Below are positions 38,623 to 51,600 of a stretch of 64,000 nt of DNA, piece by piece (within the stretch, counting starts at the first letter, position 1; the number at the start of each line of letters is the position of its first letter). A program made the translations under genes and the position numbers. The stretch lies in NCBI GenBank assembly GCA_003255065.1, contig QAOA01000253.1:117812-181811 (forward strand). Reading direction: 5' to 3'. This DNA comes from Cercis canadensis. Lineage: Eukaryota; Streptophyta; Magnoliopsida; Fabales; Fabaceae. The notes under the pieces were generated by a model. The model had not been told where the DNA came from. It searched no databases and saw only the letters and a program-made list of their open reading frames with translations.

Positions 38623-41600
38623 TTCTTTCTCAATTTTTATTCTTATTGAGGTAAAAAGAGAAATGGTGTAGTAGACTAATGGATGTTACAAATGTAATTT
38701 GTATTGCTTTTTCTCTTTATTGGCATGTTTTCAGTATACGCATCCTTTTAGTGTTGTCAAAGGAAAGTTATTTTAAATAGTTTTAAATTTTATATACATC
38801 TATTCCAACTTCTAAACATGTCCAACTGACAAGTCAAAACTATTTGAAACTGTTCTTACTGCTTTAGGGGAGATCTATCCATTTAAGGCCATGCTCATAA
38901 CTACATTGGATGAACCATCTCTAATAATATGAATTATTTGCTGTATACTTGTCAGATTGCCTATGTAAATCCCTTTGCACACTTTCTTAATGTTTTAGGA
39001 TGTTGAAAATTCAATCCTGATGAGTCAATGTCGCAAATGATTTGCATCAACTCTTGTTAAGGATACTATGATGTATCTTTTTGTGATGTGAAACTATATT
39101 GTAAAAAGTTGGACGCAGGCTAGAAATTATGGAATGAGATCAGTTACCTCAAAGTAACATCTATGCATAGAAATAATTGGTGCTGGGAGATATAATCACA
39201 GCTGTTAGAAAAGGATTAACATAATAACATAATCTTATGACTTCTCTCTCCTTCTTTCTCTATTCCTTTTCACAAAAAAGCAATAAGCCAGTGTCTCCTC
39301 TTGTTGGGGGTGGACGAACCCCTCACTGTGTTTTGAGGAATTTGCTATTTCAGTCTAGTTTTGAAGAAGAGCCACTAAGGAGATCATACTCGTAAATTTT
39401 GAGTATCTGCTGACCTGGACAGATGATTGAACCAGTGTTTTCGAGGTTTTTGGCTATCATTATCAAAAGTTAGGTGGGTTTTTCAGGTGTAGATACTTAA
39501 TTTCTTCCCGTTCTAGATTTTGTCCCTCATGGTTTTAGTCTCCTATCCATGTGACTGCATGTGAATGAGAGTCCTACAGAAAGATGGTGGTCCTGGAAGA
39601 GAAGCAGAAATAATTTTTCCACAATTTATATTTGGCCAGTGATGCTTTCACAGGTACATGACATTTTTTATCACCAGTTATGCTTGTAGCTCAATCTAGA
39701 GTTGGACCACCTATTCACCATGTTGTAACATTGTGAAATTTCATTAGTCCTGTTCATCAGTAATGGATCTTGTTTTAGGATGTGCTTAGCTGACACACTG
39801 GCTGTTCGCTACTGGCAACTGAGTTTCTGAACTTTATAATTACTTGCACTATTGTGAAATTAATGTTTTCATTTCCTCAGGACATGCTGCTATGTATGGT
39901 ATAGATGAATATAAACTATTCTTTTTCTCATGAAAAACGCGATCTGTCTAAGGTACAAGCAATAGGTATGAACTTAGTAATCAATATATACTGCTTGTAA
40001 AGGAATATCGTTTGGTCCTTTCAAGCTTGTTGCTTTTGGGTGTAACATCAACGATATTAATGGGATTTTTCTGCTGTATTTTAATTGTTCACCATCTATG
40101 AAAAGAGATATATAGTTGACTAGTTCAATATAAAATGTTCTGTAAGGCCTGTGTTCTATCCGCCTCCTTACTCTGATAGAGACTAGAGATTTTTTTTAAA
40201 AAAAAAAAAAAAATTGGCTACAGTTGAGTTACATTTTATGTGACTGTCTAAAAAGACCATGGAGTGAATGCCCTTGGGTCTAAGACGGTGACAAATGAGG
40301 ATGTAAGCAATTGTGTTGGGCATTTAAGACCCAAAATAAATAAATAAACTGGGCATTTTGCAGCTGAATATCACTTGACAGCATAGAAGACGGCTGAAGT
40401 TTGAAACTTAAGGAGATTGAAAAGATTAGTAACACAAGATTTAATTGAGCATAATCTATGTTTTGGTTAAAATTATGAGCCTTCTACTGAGACACGCTTT
40501 TGTAATTTACATGATTGGAGAATAAAATACCCGATTGCTAGGTACTGAGACAGATATAGAAAGCACGTAAAAAAAAAAAAATGTAATGGGACTGACCGTC
40601 AAAGTTTGAACTGATGATAGCGGAGAACAAAAAACTTAAATAAGAGCATATTGGATAATTTTGGACTCCGAAACCACTATTTTGCGTGGGCAGTTGACTG
40701 TCTGGAACGAAAAGAAAGCTTACCTCAAAATAACCTTTGGTAGTTGAAGTCCTAATACCAAGAGAGTTAGTGGGTCACTGGCGGAACTCGATGACGGTCC
40801 AGACCATTACTCATCGAAACCAGTCATTTTCGTAGCTTTCATTGCTGTGTTTTCTCCGCACGGTATCATGATAACTTATGGAAGAGTACCACTAAGTTTG
40901 TGAATTTTCAAAAAGGGAAAGAAGAATCATGTGGTCTACACAAAGGGTGAAATTACTTAAAAATAGCATGAACTAGTAGTAATAATCTGGATTGCATCTT
41001 GCATGGGTTTGGACTGGCAGGAAGATACACAAAATGAAATGACCATGTGCCTCATGATTAAACGGAAATAAAGACGGTGATGAAAGCTCGGAAAATGATA
41101 TGGCATGAAAGACAGTGACAAGATCTTTGGGCTATTTTCAGTGACAATGAGGAAAAGCCATTCATAAGCAGAGCTGTTTGGGTGAAAACCTCTCATTTTC
41201 TACCCCCATCGTGAAAACCTTCACATCAATTTCACCCTTCCGCTTTACTTCTTCCTTCAATAAAATACGGGGTCAACGCACTTCGTTTTCCTTCCTGGGT
41301 TACTCTTTTTACACCAACTGTAACCCATTTCTGTATTGCCATAAACTCCATTTCCCATTAACGTTAAATTTGCAAAGCATATGATCTAATAGACTAATAC
41401 ACCTTCAAGGGCCTCTCTTTATGAGGCTTTCTTCTCACAAGCACCGCACGCACTAACCTCAAGTTATGAAGAGTTTAAGATCGTTGCCTTGCTGGGTCAC
41501 TTCTTCTGCTCATCTTCTTCATTAATTTGAGTATTGAGCCTCTTCTCTTATTCTGCGCTTCTCTCCTCCCTTAAATGAAGGTGAGTTGATCAAAGTTTTG

Positions 41601-44600
41601 AATTTAAACATAAGCTGAAAAATCATCTTTCCACCCCTAAGGTGAAAGATGTAGAAAATTTGAGCAGTAAAAAAAGGTTTAAGGTGATCTAATTAATTTC
41701 AAATGTTGGCATGTGTTAAAAAAATTGTCAAAAGGAATGCCCTCCTAACTTAACTCCTAGCTTTAGCTCCTTACGTGTCTACTAATCAGTCTTACATCTA
41801 TTTTCTCTAGCCGACATACTAATCCTACACTCACAAATGATGAGTTCGTTCTTATCTATGTCAAAAGTAATGTGTACTACACTAGCCTTCTATTGCTCTC
41901 TTTTTTTCTCCGTTTTCTTTGTGGGGGAGTTTAATGTAGTATATTCAGTTGAGACAACCATATGTACTGTAGATAAATACGTATAAGGTACACCAAAAAA
42001 AGAAATACATATACGTGCTGAAAAATCTAAAGACAGCTAGTCTACATCAGTATCTACATCACCAAGTACAAGTGGACTGCAGTCTCAGAGGTGCCCGGAG
42101 GTACCTGTTCCTTTTGCCAGATAGTGAAGAAAACGACAGGGGAAAAAACCCCATCACAAAGATTTGGAGAAGAAAAAAGAGGGGGAAAAAATTAATAAAG
42201 GCCAAATTTGACACCCTTCAAACGGTTATGTAAACAGTGTAGGAGAAAAGGGAATGGTGGCTTAATAAGGGAGGTTTTAAAGCTGAAAAAGCAAAAGAAA
42301 CAGAAAGAAAACTATATTCCATCCCAGTGAAGAAGATACTTTGGCCAAAGTACAATTAAAGATACATCCTTTGACTGCCTCGTTAATCTATCTACCATTT
42401 GTCGCCTAATTCCGAATAAACTGGACGGAAAACTCAAATATAAACACCAGAGTTTAAATAATTCAAAATCAAAATAGTCTTTGATGTCCTAAGTATATTA
42501 TGAGGTTAACAAGTATTGTTTTTGGTTCTAATTCAATGTATATCTATGCCTATTTTTATCAACAAGGATTGTTTTTGGTCTTATAATCTCACTCAGAATT
42601 TAAACACATAACTTTTATAATAAAGTATCAAGCATTCAGGCATTTCTTTAGAGACAAATGGGATATATGAAGAATCTATTGCAGTAGAACCATAAATAAT
42701 TCCTAAATTTATTATAACTTTTTCTTATAAATAATTCAATGGCTGCAATATGGCAACCCCGTCTCAAAATAAATTGAACACCTACCATTTAATTGTTAAC
42801 TATGCCTTACGACCCAGTTATACCATATAAAAAATTAAAACTTATAACAGTAAAAAAGAGAAAAAGATAAGAAGATATTAAATTTGAAAGGGAGAATCAT
42901 AGAGATTTCATTATTGAACCCAATTATATGGTGTCCCCCTCAGATGATACGTAGAATCGAAAAGAACCTCTCAGTAGGAAAATGAGAAGATTCAAATTGT
43001 AGGGTAAACCCCACACCCTTTAGATAAGCATTTCAGTAATTGGGCCCATCATTCTTTAATTTTTGATACTGGCCTTTCTTGTAGCATCATTGGCACTATT
43101 ATAATTTATAAGGCATTGTAATGGAGACCTTGCACCTGTCAGATTAAGATTTATGGTTCTTAGTCAACAAGTGTGCATTGTCAAGCCCTTAAGAGACCCA
43201 AATTAAAACTCTTTCCCTGTCTTGCAACTTATTTGTCTTACGAATGATTCCTAAGACAGCTTATAGAGAGAAAAAAACAAAGAGCATTTTGTTCAGAACA
43301 TGGGCAACCACTCAATAAACCACCCGATACATGAATTTGTATTCTTTGAATAATAACTTAAAAGGTATCAATAATTGACAAAATGGAAACTCATTTAACT
43401 CCCATTTATTCCCTCTTAGTGTTTTTTCTCTAATCCCATCACATTAGAGGGAGACATGTAGTTGGAAAAGGAGGCTTCTTTTTGAGATAGCCACATGGAC
43501 AAGCCTTGGCAACCTATTGGGGCTAAGGCAATGCTTATAGGTTATTGATTGGTAGTGGAAGCTTCATTGGAGATAGTGGGTCACTAGGTTATATGGGTTC
43601 ATTTGGAAGATTAAGCTAGGGTCCCTTGGAGCTTTCTGCCGTCATATCTATTATTTTAATGCTTTTTACTCCTTCCCCCTCTAGAAACATTAGTTTGAGA
43701 TTTAAATACCAAGCTAATTAATTGCAAAATGCAGAGAAATCGTTGAACAAAGAAAGTCTTTTAAGCTAAGGGGGATTCTAGACACAGTCTCCCACATGTT
43801 CCATGTTACTAAGATTAGACCATTGAAACATCAAATTGGAAATTTACTTTGAAGCTTAGGTGCTATTAAACTAGGATTTTATAGATAGTTTCATTAAACC
43901 CCAGGAGCTGGCATGAGCTATGAAGTGTGATGAACTAGGATAAGGAATCCCTAATGGCCTAACAAGATCCTACAATTATGTGAAATTGTAGACAACACTA
44001 GTTTATTGAATGACGCGTCCCATAAAGCAAAACTATATTACATCAATCCATGTGCAAATGTGAGCTTACAGCAAATGAAAAGTACTAAATACGAGACCCA
44101 ATGTTTGGGAAAATTGCCTTTTGTCTTCTTGGGCACGAGTTTAAGTTAGACAAAAAATTGAAAAAACATATAAGCTCAAGATTCATTGGAAGATTAACGT
44201 ATTGTTCTACACAAAAGTAACAAGTGAAGCCATAGTGTTGCTTGTAGAACCGATGAATTCTTCAAATCTATCAAAGCTTGTAAGATGTATATAAGAAAAC
44301 ATTAGAGAAAGCAGAGACATATCTCCTATATAAAAAAAAATTGCAACCTTGCAAGGTTATCAAAAAGCTTAGATATCTACAATTACGAAGTTGAAATTAC
44401 AAATAATGTGATCTTAAAAGCAGAAATGGTCTTCGTCTAAAGTCCAAACATGAAACATTCTCTCCGAGTCCAACAGGGCAAACATAGGCGAGCCTTTTTA
44501 AGATATTTACTAAATTTCGTAGACTCAATCGCACCTATAATAGGCTTTTACCCAAAACAATGAAAGATAAAGGCAACAACAGGATACAATATTTTTGTTG

Positions 44601-45686
44601 TCTTGTGTGTATGAAATATTTGTTAAAATAAGAGAAATTAAAGAAACAATAAGAATACAAAGAAAGGGAAGGAAACAAGTCTCTACACAAACACATCCTC
44701 TCTTTATCTTTTCTCTTCTTTAACTGCTTTTCTCTCCAAGATAGAAGACCAAATTGAAGAAGGGTAACTACTTACTAGTGCTTGGGTATTTAGATCAAAC
44801 CTAACTTTGCTGACCGTGGGTAGAAGTTTGAGAGAGAAAGCGGCAATTTTTAGTGAAGTGCATTAAGAGAGAGAAAGCATTCGGACAGTGTTGGGTGTTA
44901 GTGGGTGACCAATATAACCATTGCCTCTCTCCCAAGTCCCCAAGCTTGGGTTGGCCTTGGATTTGGGGTAAAAAGCCTCGAGAGAGAGCGAAGCTTGCCT
45001 GCACTTTATTCCCTTCAAATTCGATACTTTGCTCTGTACCCAGAACGAGGTTTTGCAAGAGGGAAACTCTCTCTCTTTTATGTCTTCTACATTGTCTTCT
45101 TCTTACCCCAGAATCTCATAGTCCTAAGACTCTTAGTTCTACGTATCTGGAACTGGGCTGTCCCTCTCTGCTTATTCCCTTGGAATTTACTTTGCTTTCT
45201 TTTTCCTCGTTTATTCATCTTTTCTGGACAGAAACATAGTAGTGGAAGTGAAAGGGAAACACGACCAAGTGGGTGTTTGTTTCGATTCGTAACTTATAGA
45301 GGGTACTACATTGGCTAGAATGCCGAGAAACTGGGATTTGCTCTGTTCCCTTGATTGTTTTCTCTACGTTACTTAAGAAACAGAGGTTTGCCCCTTTGTT
45401 CTGTTCTTCTTAGCAGCCAGTTACCGAGCTTGCAACCCATTCTTTTGATCATCCAAGCCATTCTCTATTTTCCGTCATTCTAGTTGTTTGGATACAGAGA
45501 TAACAGAACCAGGAATTGAACCCAAATCCATATTCCGGGTGTACCCTTTAATTGCTGAGATTTGTTATCGCCTGTACTTTGTTACTTCATCTTCCTCCCT
45601 TGAACCCCCTTCAAGCAAGACCCATTAAAGTATAGATACACCATTGTTTCTGTAAATACAGATAGCTATATGAAGTTGTTCCAACA
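38623..45686. other. Long intergenic stretch; possible transcript start near 41.2-41.6 kb; 5PTase leader at the right
   Basis: No protein gene is supported over 7 kb. Around 41160-41590 the sequence is GC-richer and pyrimidine-rich, and ends in ATGAAG followed by a good GTGAGT donor (41581), which looks like a first exon, but no partner is identifiable. From about 44690 a CT-rich leader-like region leads to the 5-phosphatase start. It contains a 128-codon frame at 44853-45239 with no known motif, possibly an upstream ORF or chance. Confidence 0.45.
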
Positions 45687-48653
45687 ATGAGAGATGAGAA
45701 CTCGAAAAAAAGCAAGGTTTGAGAAATGCCATTACTCCTCTCAATTTGTTAGCATTTTTGTTCTGCCATTATTGACTCTATCTGTATTCTTGGTGAAGCT
45801 TTCATGGCCCAAAACATTGGTCAAGAAGTGGTTCAATATCAAGAGCAAAGCCGAAGACTTTCAAGCAGACGAGGTCCCTTACGGAGGTGATTGGTCAATT
45901 CCCGCATGATTTGAAAGTAATTTAGGCTCTGGGATTGGGAATCTTAGCCTTCATATCGAAAACCAAAATGAGATTTCTCTTGCAACTTGTTAACTGATTT
46001 CTTTTTAATAGATTCTTTTAAACCCAAAATTGCATTATTCTTCTTCAACTCTGTTTGTCTTAGTACAGTAAAATTTTCTGGTTTAATGGGTCTGCTACTT
46101 GCAGCTCAAGATCTGTCGTTCGTTGTTTTCCTCGTTCCATAGTTCCCCACTTACCCCTTCTGCAACCAAAAATAATTTTGCTTTTTTTTTTTTTTTCTTG
46201 TGTTTGAATGAGTGAGATGATAAATTAACAGGGGAAAGAGCGCAGCTTTAATAACTTTATGGTGTTTCTTTTTCAGGTGTTGATGAAGAGTGGAGGAGCA
46301 ACTATTCAGAGAGAGAAGCATGCACTATCAAGAAAAGCAAAACAGGTTCAGTGTCAGACACCTTGATATTTAGGACCACACCGTTACTAAACCCCACCAA
46401 GATAATGATAAAAAGAAACTTAGGAAACAGTTATGCTATAATTTCAAAAATCTTTTGCGGCTTTCTATTTTTTGTCTCCCATTAATCTCTCTGAACCAGA
46501 AAATCTCCACCTAAATGCACAGAGAGATCAAGCAGAAGGCACTCAGATAGAATGCGGCGAGGTAAGATCGACCTTGATGCTGCTCAGGTTACAGATGTGT
46601 ATAATTATAGGTATGCTTCATGCTTAATTGTGTTGCTTTAAATTATTATTATTTTGAAATTAAAATAGAATGTGTGTTCTATTATGTTCTTCCTTCCTTC
46701 TTGATACAGAATCTTCGTTGCTACCTGGAATGTAGCTGGAAAACCTCCTCCAAGTTATTTGAGTCTTGAAGATTGGCTTCATACTTGTCCCCCTGCTGAT
46801 ATTTATGTTCTTGGGTAAATTACTGAATGCTGAATATATAATGTGTCTTTTCCTTGACTTAGTTATGCTAAAGTTTCTATATGGTCTGAATTGTTTTGCA
46901 TTTTCTTGCACTCAGGTTTCAAGAAATTGTGCCTCTTAATGCCGGAAACGTTTTGGGGACAGAAGACAATGGCCCTGCAAGAAAATGGCTGGCTCTTATT
47001 AGAAAGACCTTAAACAGTCTTCCTGGGACAAGTGGTGGATGCCACACACCTTCACCCATCCCTGATCCTATTGTAGAGTTAGATGCAGATTTTGAGGGAT
47101 CAATGAGGCAGAAGGCAACCTCTTTCTTCCATAGGAGGTCCTTCCAATCTTTGAGTCGCAGTATGAGAATGGACAATGACATGTCACTGCCACAAGCGCG
47201 ACTTGATCGTCGTTTCAGTGTCTGTGATAGAATGATCTTTGGTCATCGGACAAGTGACTATGATCCCAATTATAGATGGTGTTCCTCTGATGATGAAAAT
47301 GGACCTGGTGATTCCCCATTTGCAGGACAATATTCACCAATGTCATATGGTGGCTCATTCTCCATGGAGGACAGAGATAGGCAGACAGGGCACTCAAGGT
47401 ACTGTTTGGTTGCCAGTAAGCAAATGGTTGGGATATTTCTAACGGTTTGGGTGAAAAGCGATATCAGAGATGATGTTCGCAACATGAAAGTGTCTTGTGT
47501 TGGCAGAGGATTGATGGGTTATCTTGGAAACAAGGTACATTATTGCAGTTGGTAATTTTCTTTTGAGAGAAGAGTTAATAATGAACCAAGGAAGGAGACA
47601 ATCTCATTCTCTTGGGTTTTCCAGGGTTCAATTTCGATTAGCATGTCTTTGCACCAAACAAGCTTTTGCTTCATCTGTAGTCATTTGACTTCTGGCCAAA
47701 AGGAGGGTGATGAGCTGAGAAGAAATTCTGACGTAATGGAGATTCTTAGGAAGACAAGGTTTCCCCGGGTTCATGGCATGGGTGATGAGAATTCTCCTCA
47801 AACAATTCTGGAACATGAGTAAGCTCTTCATTTTTTAAACTATATCTAATGCTTGGAGATTTTGAATCTATATATGAAATTTACTCCTGAGTTATACAGT
47901 GTGTCAAGACTTCATTCTTCTGGTTTATTTGTTGCAGTCGTATAATTTGGTTGGGGGATTTGAATTATAGGATAGCACTTTCTTACCGTGCAGCAAAAGC
48001 ACTAGTTGAGATGCGTAATTGGAAGGCATTGTTGGAGAATGACCAGGCATGATACTTTATCCCCTTACAAGTAATTCTGATTTCACTTTCAGAGCTTTGC
48101 CTCTTTTCTCAATTTCTTTTGAACATCCACCTCACAATTTGATTATACCTATTGCTTTCAGCTGCGTATAGAGCAGAGACAAGGCCGCGTTTTTGAAGGC
48201 TGGAATGAAGGGAGGATATATTTCCCTCCCACATACAAGTATTCAAATAATTCAGACACATATGCAGGAGATGGAAGATATTCAAAACAAAAGCGAAGAA
48301 CTCCAGCATGGTAATCTTTCCTTTTAGTAGCAAGAGGATAAAAGGAAAAAAAAAATGTTCTATGTCATTATTTTGAAACCTATATTATTCTTTTATAAGC
48401 AACTTATTCAACTATTTGTTCATGAAGGTGTGATCGTATTCTGTGGTATGGAAGAGGCCTCCACCAATTATCTTATGTTCGTGGAGAATCAAGATTCTCT
48501 GATCATAGACCAGTTTATAGCATGTTCTTGGCTGAAGTTGAGTCTATTAACCGTGGCCGAATCAAAAAGAGCACCAGTAGCTCCAGTTCTAGGATTGAGG
48601 TAGAAGAATTGTTGCCATATACACAGAGTTATACTGAATTGAATTTCTTTTGA
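45687..48653 (+). CDS. Type I inositol polyphosphate 5-phosphatase (IP5P4-like, 558 aa, 10 exons)
   Basis: Removes the 5-phosphate from inositol phosphates and/or phosphoinositides, tuning IP3/PIP2 signalling. Exons: 45687-45716, 45799-45886, 46277-46345, 46523-46610, 46710-46814, 46916-47534, 47625-47818, 47938-48046, 48162-48310, 48428-48653; 559 codons close in frame. Catalytic motifs: [11 protein letters not shown] (128-138), GDLNYR (404-409), PAWCDRIL (482-489) and SDHRPV (508-513). The N-terminus [23 protein letters not shown] fits the IP5P4/CVP2-like branch, as does the Ser-rich insert (about 175-240) in the large exon 6. Intron 8 has a GC donor (GACCAG then GCATGA), because reading on hits TGA and no GT fits. 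Similarity is strongest to Arabidopsis IP5P4 as I recall it; paralogue assignment needs a tree. Confidence 0.94.
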
Positions 48654-51600
48654 TGGATATATATAATCCATATTCTGCGAGACAAACTCGGGGCAACTGA
48701 AGCAGCATAGCATACAATATAAGGTAATTATATTTCAACCTTGTCTCTTGGAAGAATTCAAAATATGAAGAGCTATTAATTGTACTTCAATTCATGATAC
48801 AAATTGCTTACAACTACCAACTGGACTTTGTCTGCTAAATCAGTCTGGTAATTACTCTCCTCAGTTACTGCTCTTAGTAAATTAATTTAGCCAGAAGTAA
48901 CTTGTATGATTGTATCTAATTGATAAGACTGGCCCAATCATTGGAAAATTTGCAGTTTAGCTACCCTTCCGTTCAAAAAAGACTAGGACAGAAATTGCAG
49001 ACCATAAGTTCAGTATAATGGGGTTAAATAAATGGAATATGTACTCGCTTAGGACTGTGAGTTCTTAGCTATTCAGAATTTTGGGCTAGTGACTGAATCT
49101 CTACAAGTTAATTGGGATATGTACTTGATATATTTCTTGACAGTAATGCAATTGACCATGTCTACCTTCCTATTAAAGCATTTTAGTTGAGATCTCATGC
49201 ATGTCTTTTTCTTATCCTGTGCTTGGTCCCCATGTAGCAGGTGGGCGCTTTTGCAAGGAATGCTTGCACTTATGCTGATGGACACGTTCTGTTACCCTTA
49301 CAAATCCTAAAGAAGGTTGTCCTTTGCTTTCTTTCCTTTTCTCAGCTTCTCTGTAATTTTTCTTTCTAAATCTTCTAAACCTTCTCCATGCCTGTGTCTC
49401 AGCTGCAGAGTTTATGGTTGGGAATGTCAACAACTACTTACGGCTCACAATCTCTTCCTCGAACTCAGACTAGTTGGTATGAGTATTGACTTGTGCTATT
49501 ACTAGTACTAGTGATGATTGTGACCCATTACTTGTGAACATGAACTACTGCTACTGCATTTCTATGGGAGAATTAACTCTGCCATTGTAACTTTGCAGGA
49601 TGTGAACTCACCCAATTTGGCAGCCCATGTCTGAGGCGTTTCACTAGTTGTATAGTATAGAGTTCAAAACTAATAAATAAACCAAATAAACATATGCACT
49701 TCAGGGAGAGGATGGGTGAAAGAATCTTGTGCATTTATCTGCTTTCGTTTGTGGCAGCAACATAAAAAGAATTACAGATGTGTTGGATACTCATTGTGTT
49801 AGAAAAGATAAGTGCAAGTTCTGACGGATATGAACCTTCTTTCTCTTCATTGTTTTTTCGTGGCAGTTAATGATTTCACTGAGAAGCGTTGAAGCTATTC
49901 AATTATCATTAACATATTTTTTTTTTTTTCAATTAAGTTAAAAGTTGTAACGAAAAGGAAAAAGAAAATGCGCACAAGTTACACTGCTTTATTGGCCTTC
50001 TCCTAATTATTTGTACCCAAATCCAAAATTTGACAATTCTTTATTTTCCTTTCATTCTGGTATTATTAGCCGATGTTGCTGCTATAATTCCAGGGAATCT
50101 TAGATCTCAATAGCACATGCTTTAATTTTATAAAGTTAGTCGCCAGAAAGAATGATGATTGTTTGAGTAATAGTATACTACATATACATAAATAAAAAAC
50201 AAAAACTATGTGATAGAATTTCGGTTGTATAAAACATTGGGAGAAAAACTATTTGGTGTTAGATTAAAAAATATTGGTTGTTGATCATATTTTATAACAC
50301 AATATCAATAATTTATTACACTGAATAGCCACATATAATATAATAAAATAACCATTATAAATGTCAAAATATAATTTTTTTTTTTTAAAAAATGGGATAT
50401 GTAACTTTTCTCCTCTCATAATTCACTCCACTTGGATCAAAATGTGCTATTTGTCATATATATATTTGTTTTTGGAGGGGTGGGGAGTTGAAGTTTATAT
50501 ATTTTATTTGTGAATATGGCATTACTTGTCAAATTGTGTTTGGTGTTTAAATGCAAAGAAAAAGGAAGTGTCAAATTGTATTTCATTGACCAAAGTTGAT
50601 CCTTTCACAGAAGATATTGGCAGCCCCATAAATAATTGGTCAAATTAAGTTGTTTGTAAATTAAAATAAGGAGTATGATGGATGCAACTTTCTCAAGGAA
50701 CAGTTGTAGGAGAGTTATTGAGCAACAACCTGCCCAACCCTCCCTTTGAAATCTGTTTTAAGTATTTATGGGACAAAATGACTCAAAATTTTGATTCCCC
50801 AAACACCCCTAAGCAGTACTAGTAGTAGATAATGCGTTTACACAAATGTGATGCATGCATCCGTTCTCGAACCAAACATTTCCTCTATTTATTTCAAACT
50901 TCATTGGCCCTTGTTTGCATTTATTAACATATACTCATGCCTTCTCCTCAAATATGTTCCACTTATCAAAATGGCTGCTTTTTAAGAAGCACGTAAACTA
51001 GTTATGCTTATGCATTATAGTATAGTATATACACATACCAAGCAAACAAAAACCAAAAGATATTTTTTTTAACTAAAAAGAAAAAGATAATAGACAAGTG
51101 GAGAGTAAAAATCCAATTCTTAATTAAAAAAAGAAAATGTTGAGTTTGTAGCAGTTTCTTAACTTTTTGTGGGCACGCATGAAGTTTTTCCTAAATTAAA
51201 GAAATTTTTTACATATTATAAAAGTATGTAATATTTTTTTTAACGTGAAAATACTACAATTTATTCATATAAAATGTAATTAGTTTTAATCATTACAAAT
51301 AAATAATTAAAATTAAATATTTTTACATAAATAATTATAATATTATTACGTTAAAAAAATATCATGTTAAAATCTCCAAATTTAATGTCACATTGTATTT
51401 ATGCAAGGCTGCAAGCACGGAATAATCCACGAGGTACCAATTTTTCTGACGCGACAGACATCTATTGGTCCATCCAAGTGGGGACGGACTTCAAGAAACT
51501 GTACTATGAACCACCTATGCTATACCTCGCGTGAGTTTCTCACTTCATGCGGTTATTCCGTTCTTTACTTTCACTTTTAACTAAAGTGAAGTGAAAAAAA

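Noticed and set aside
44801-45318. Several 85-137 codon frames upstream of the 5-phosphatase
   Set aside because: They overlap each other on both strands in CT-rich leader DNA and carry no recognisable domain; at most an upstream ORF.
46523-46610. A GTAAG donor within the fourth 5-phosphatase exon (46562)
   Set aside because: Using it breaks the frame to the catalytic domain; reading through to TATAG at 46610 keeps the frame.
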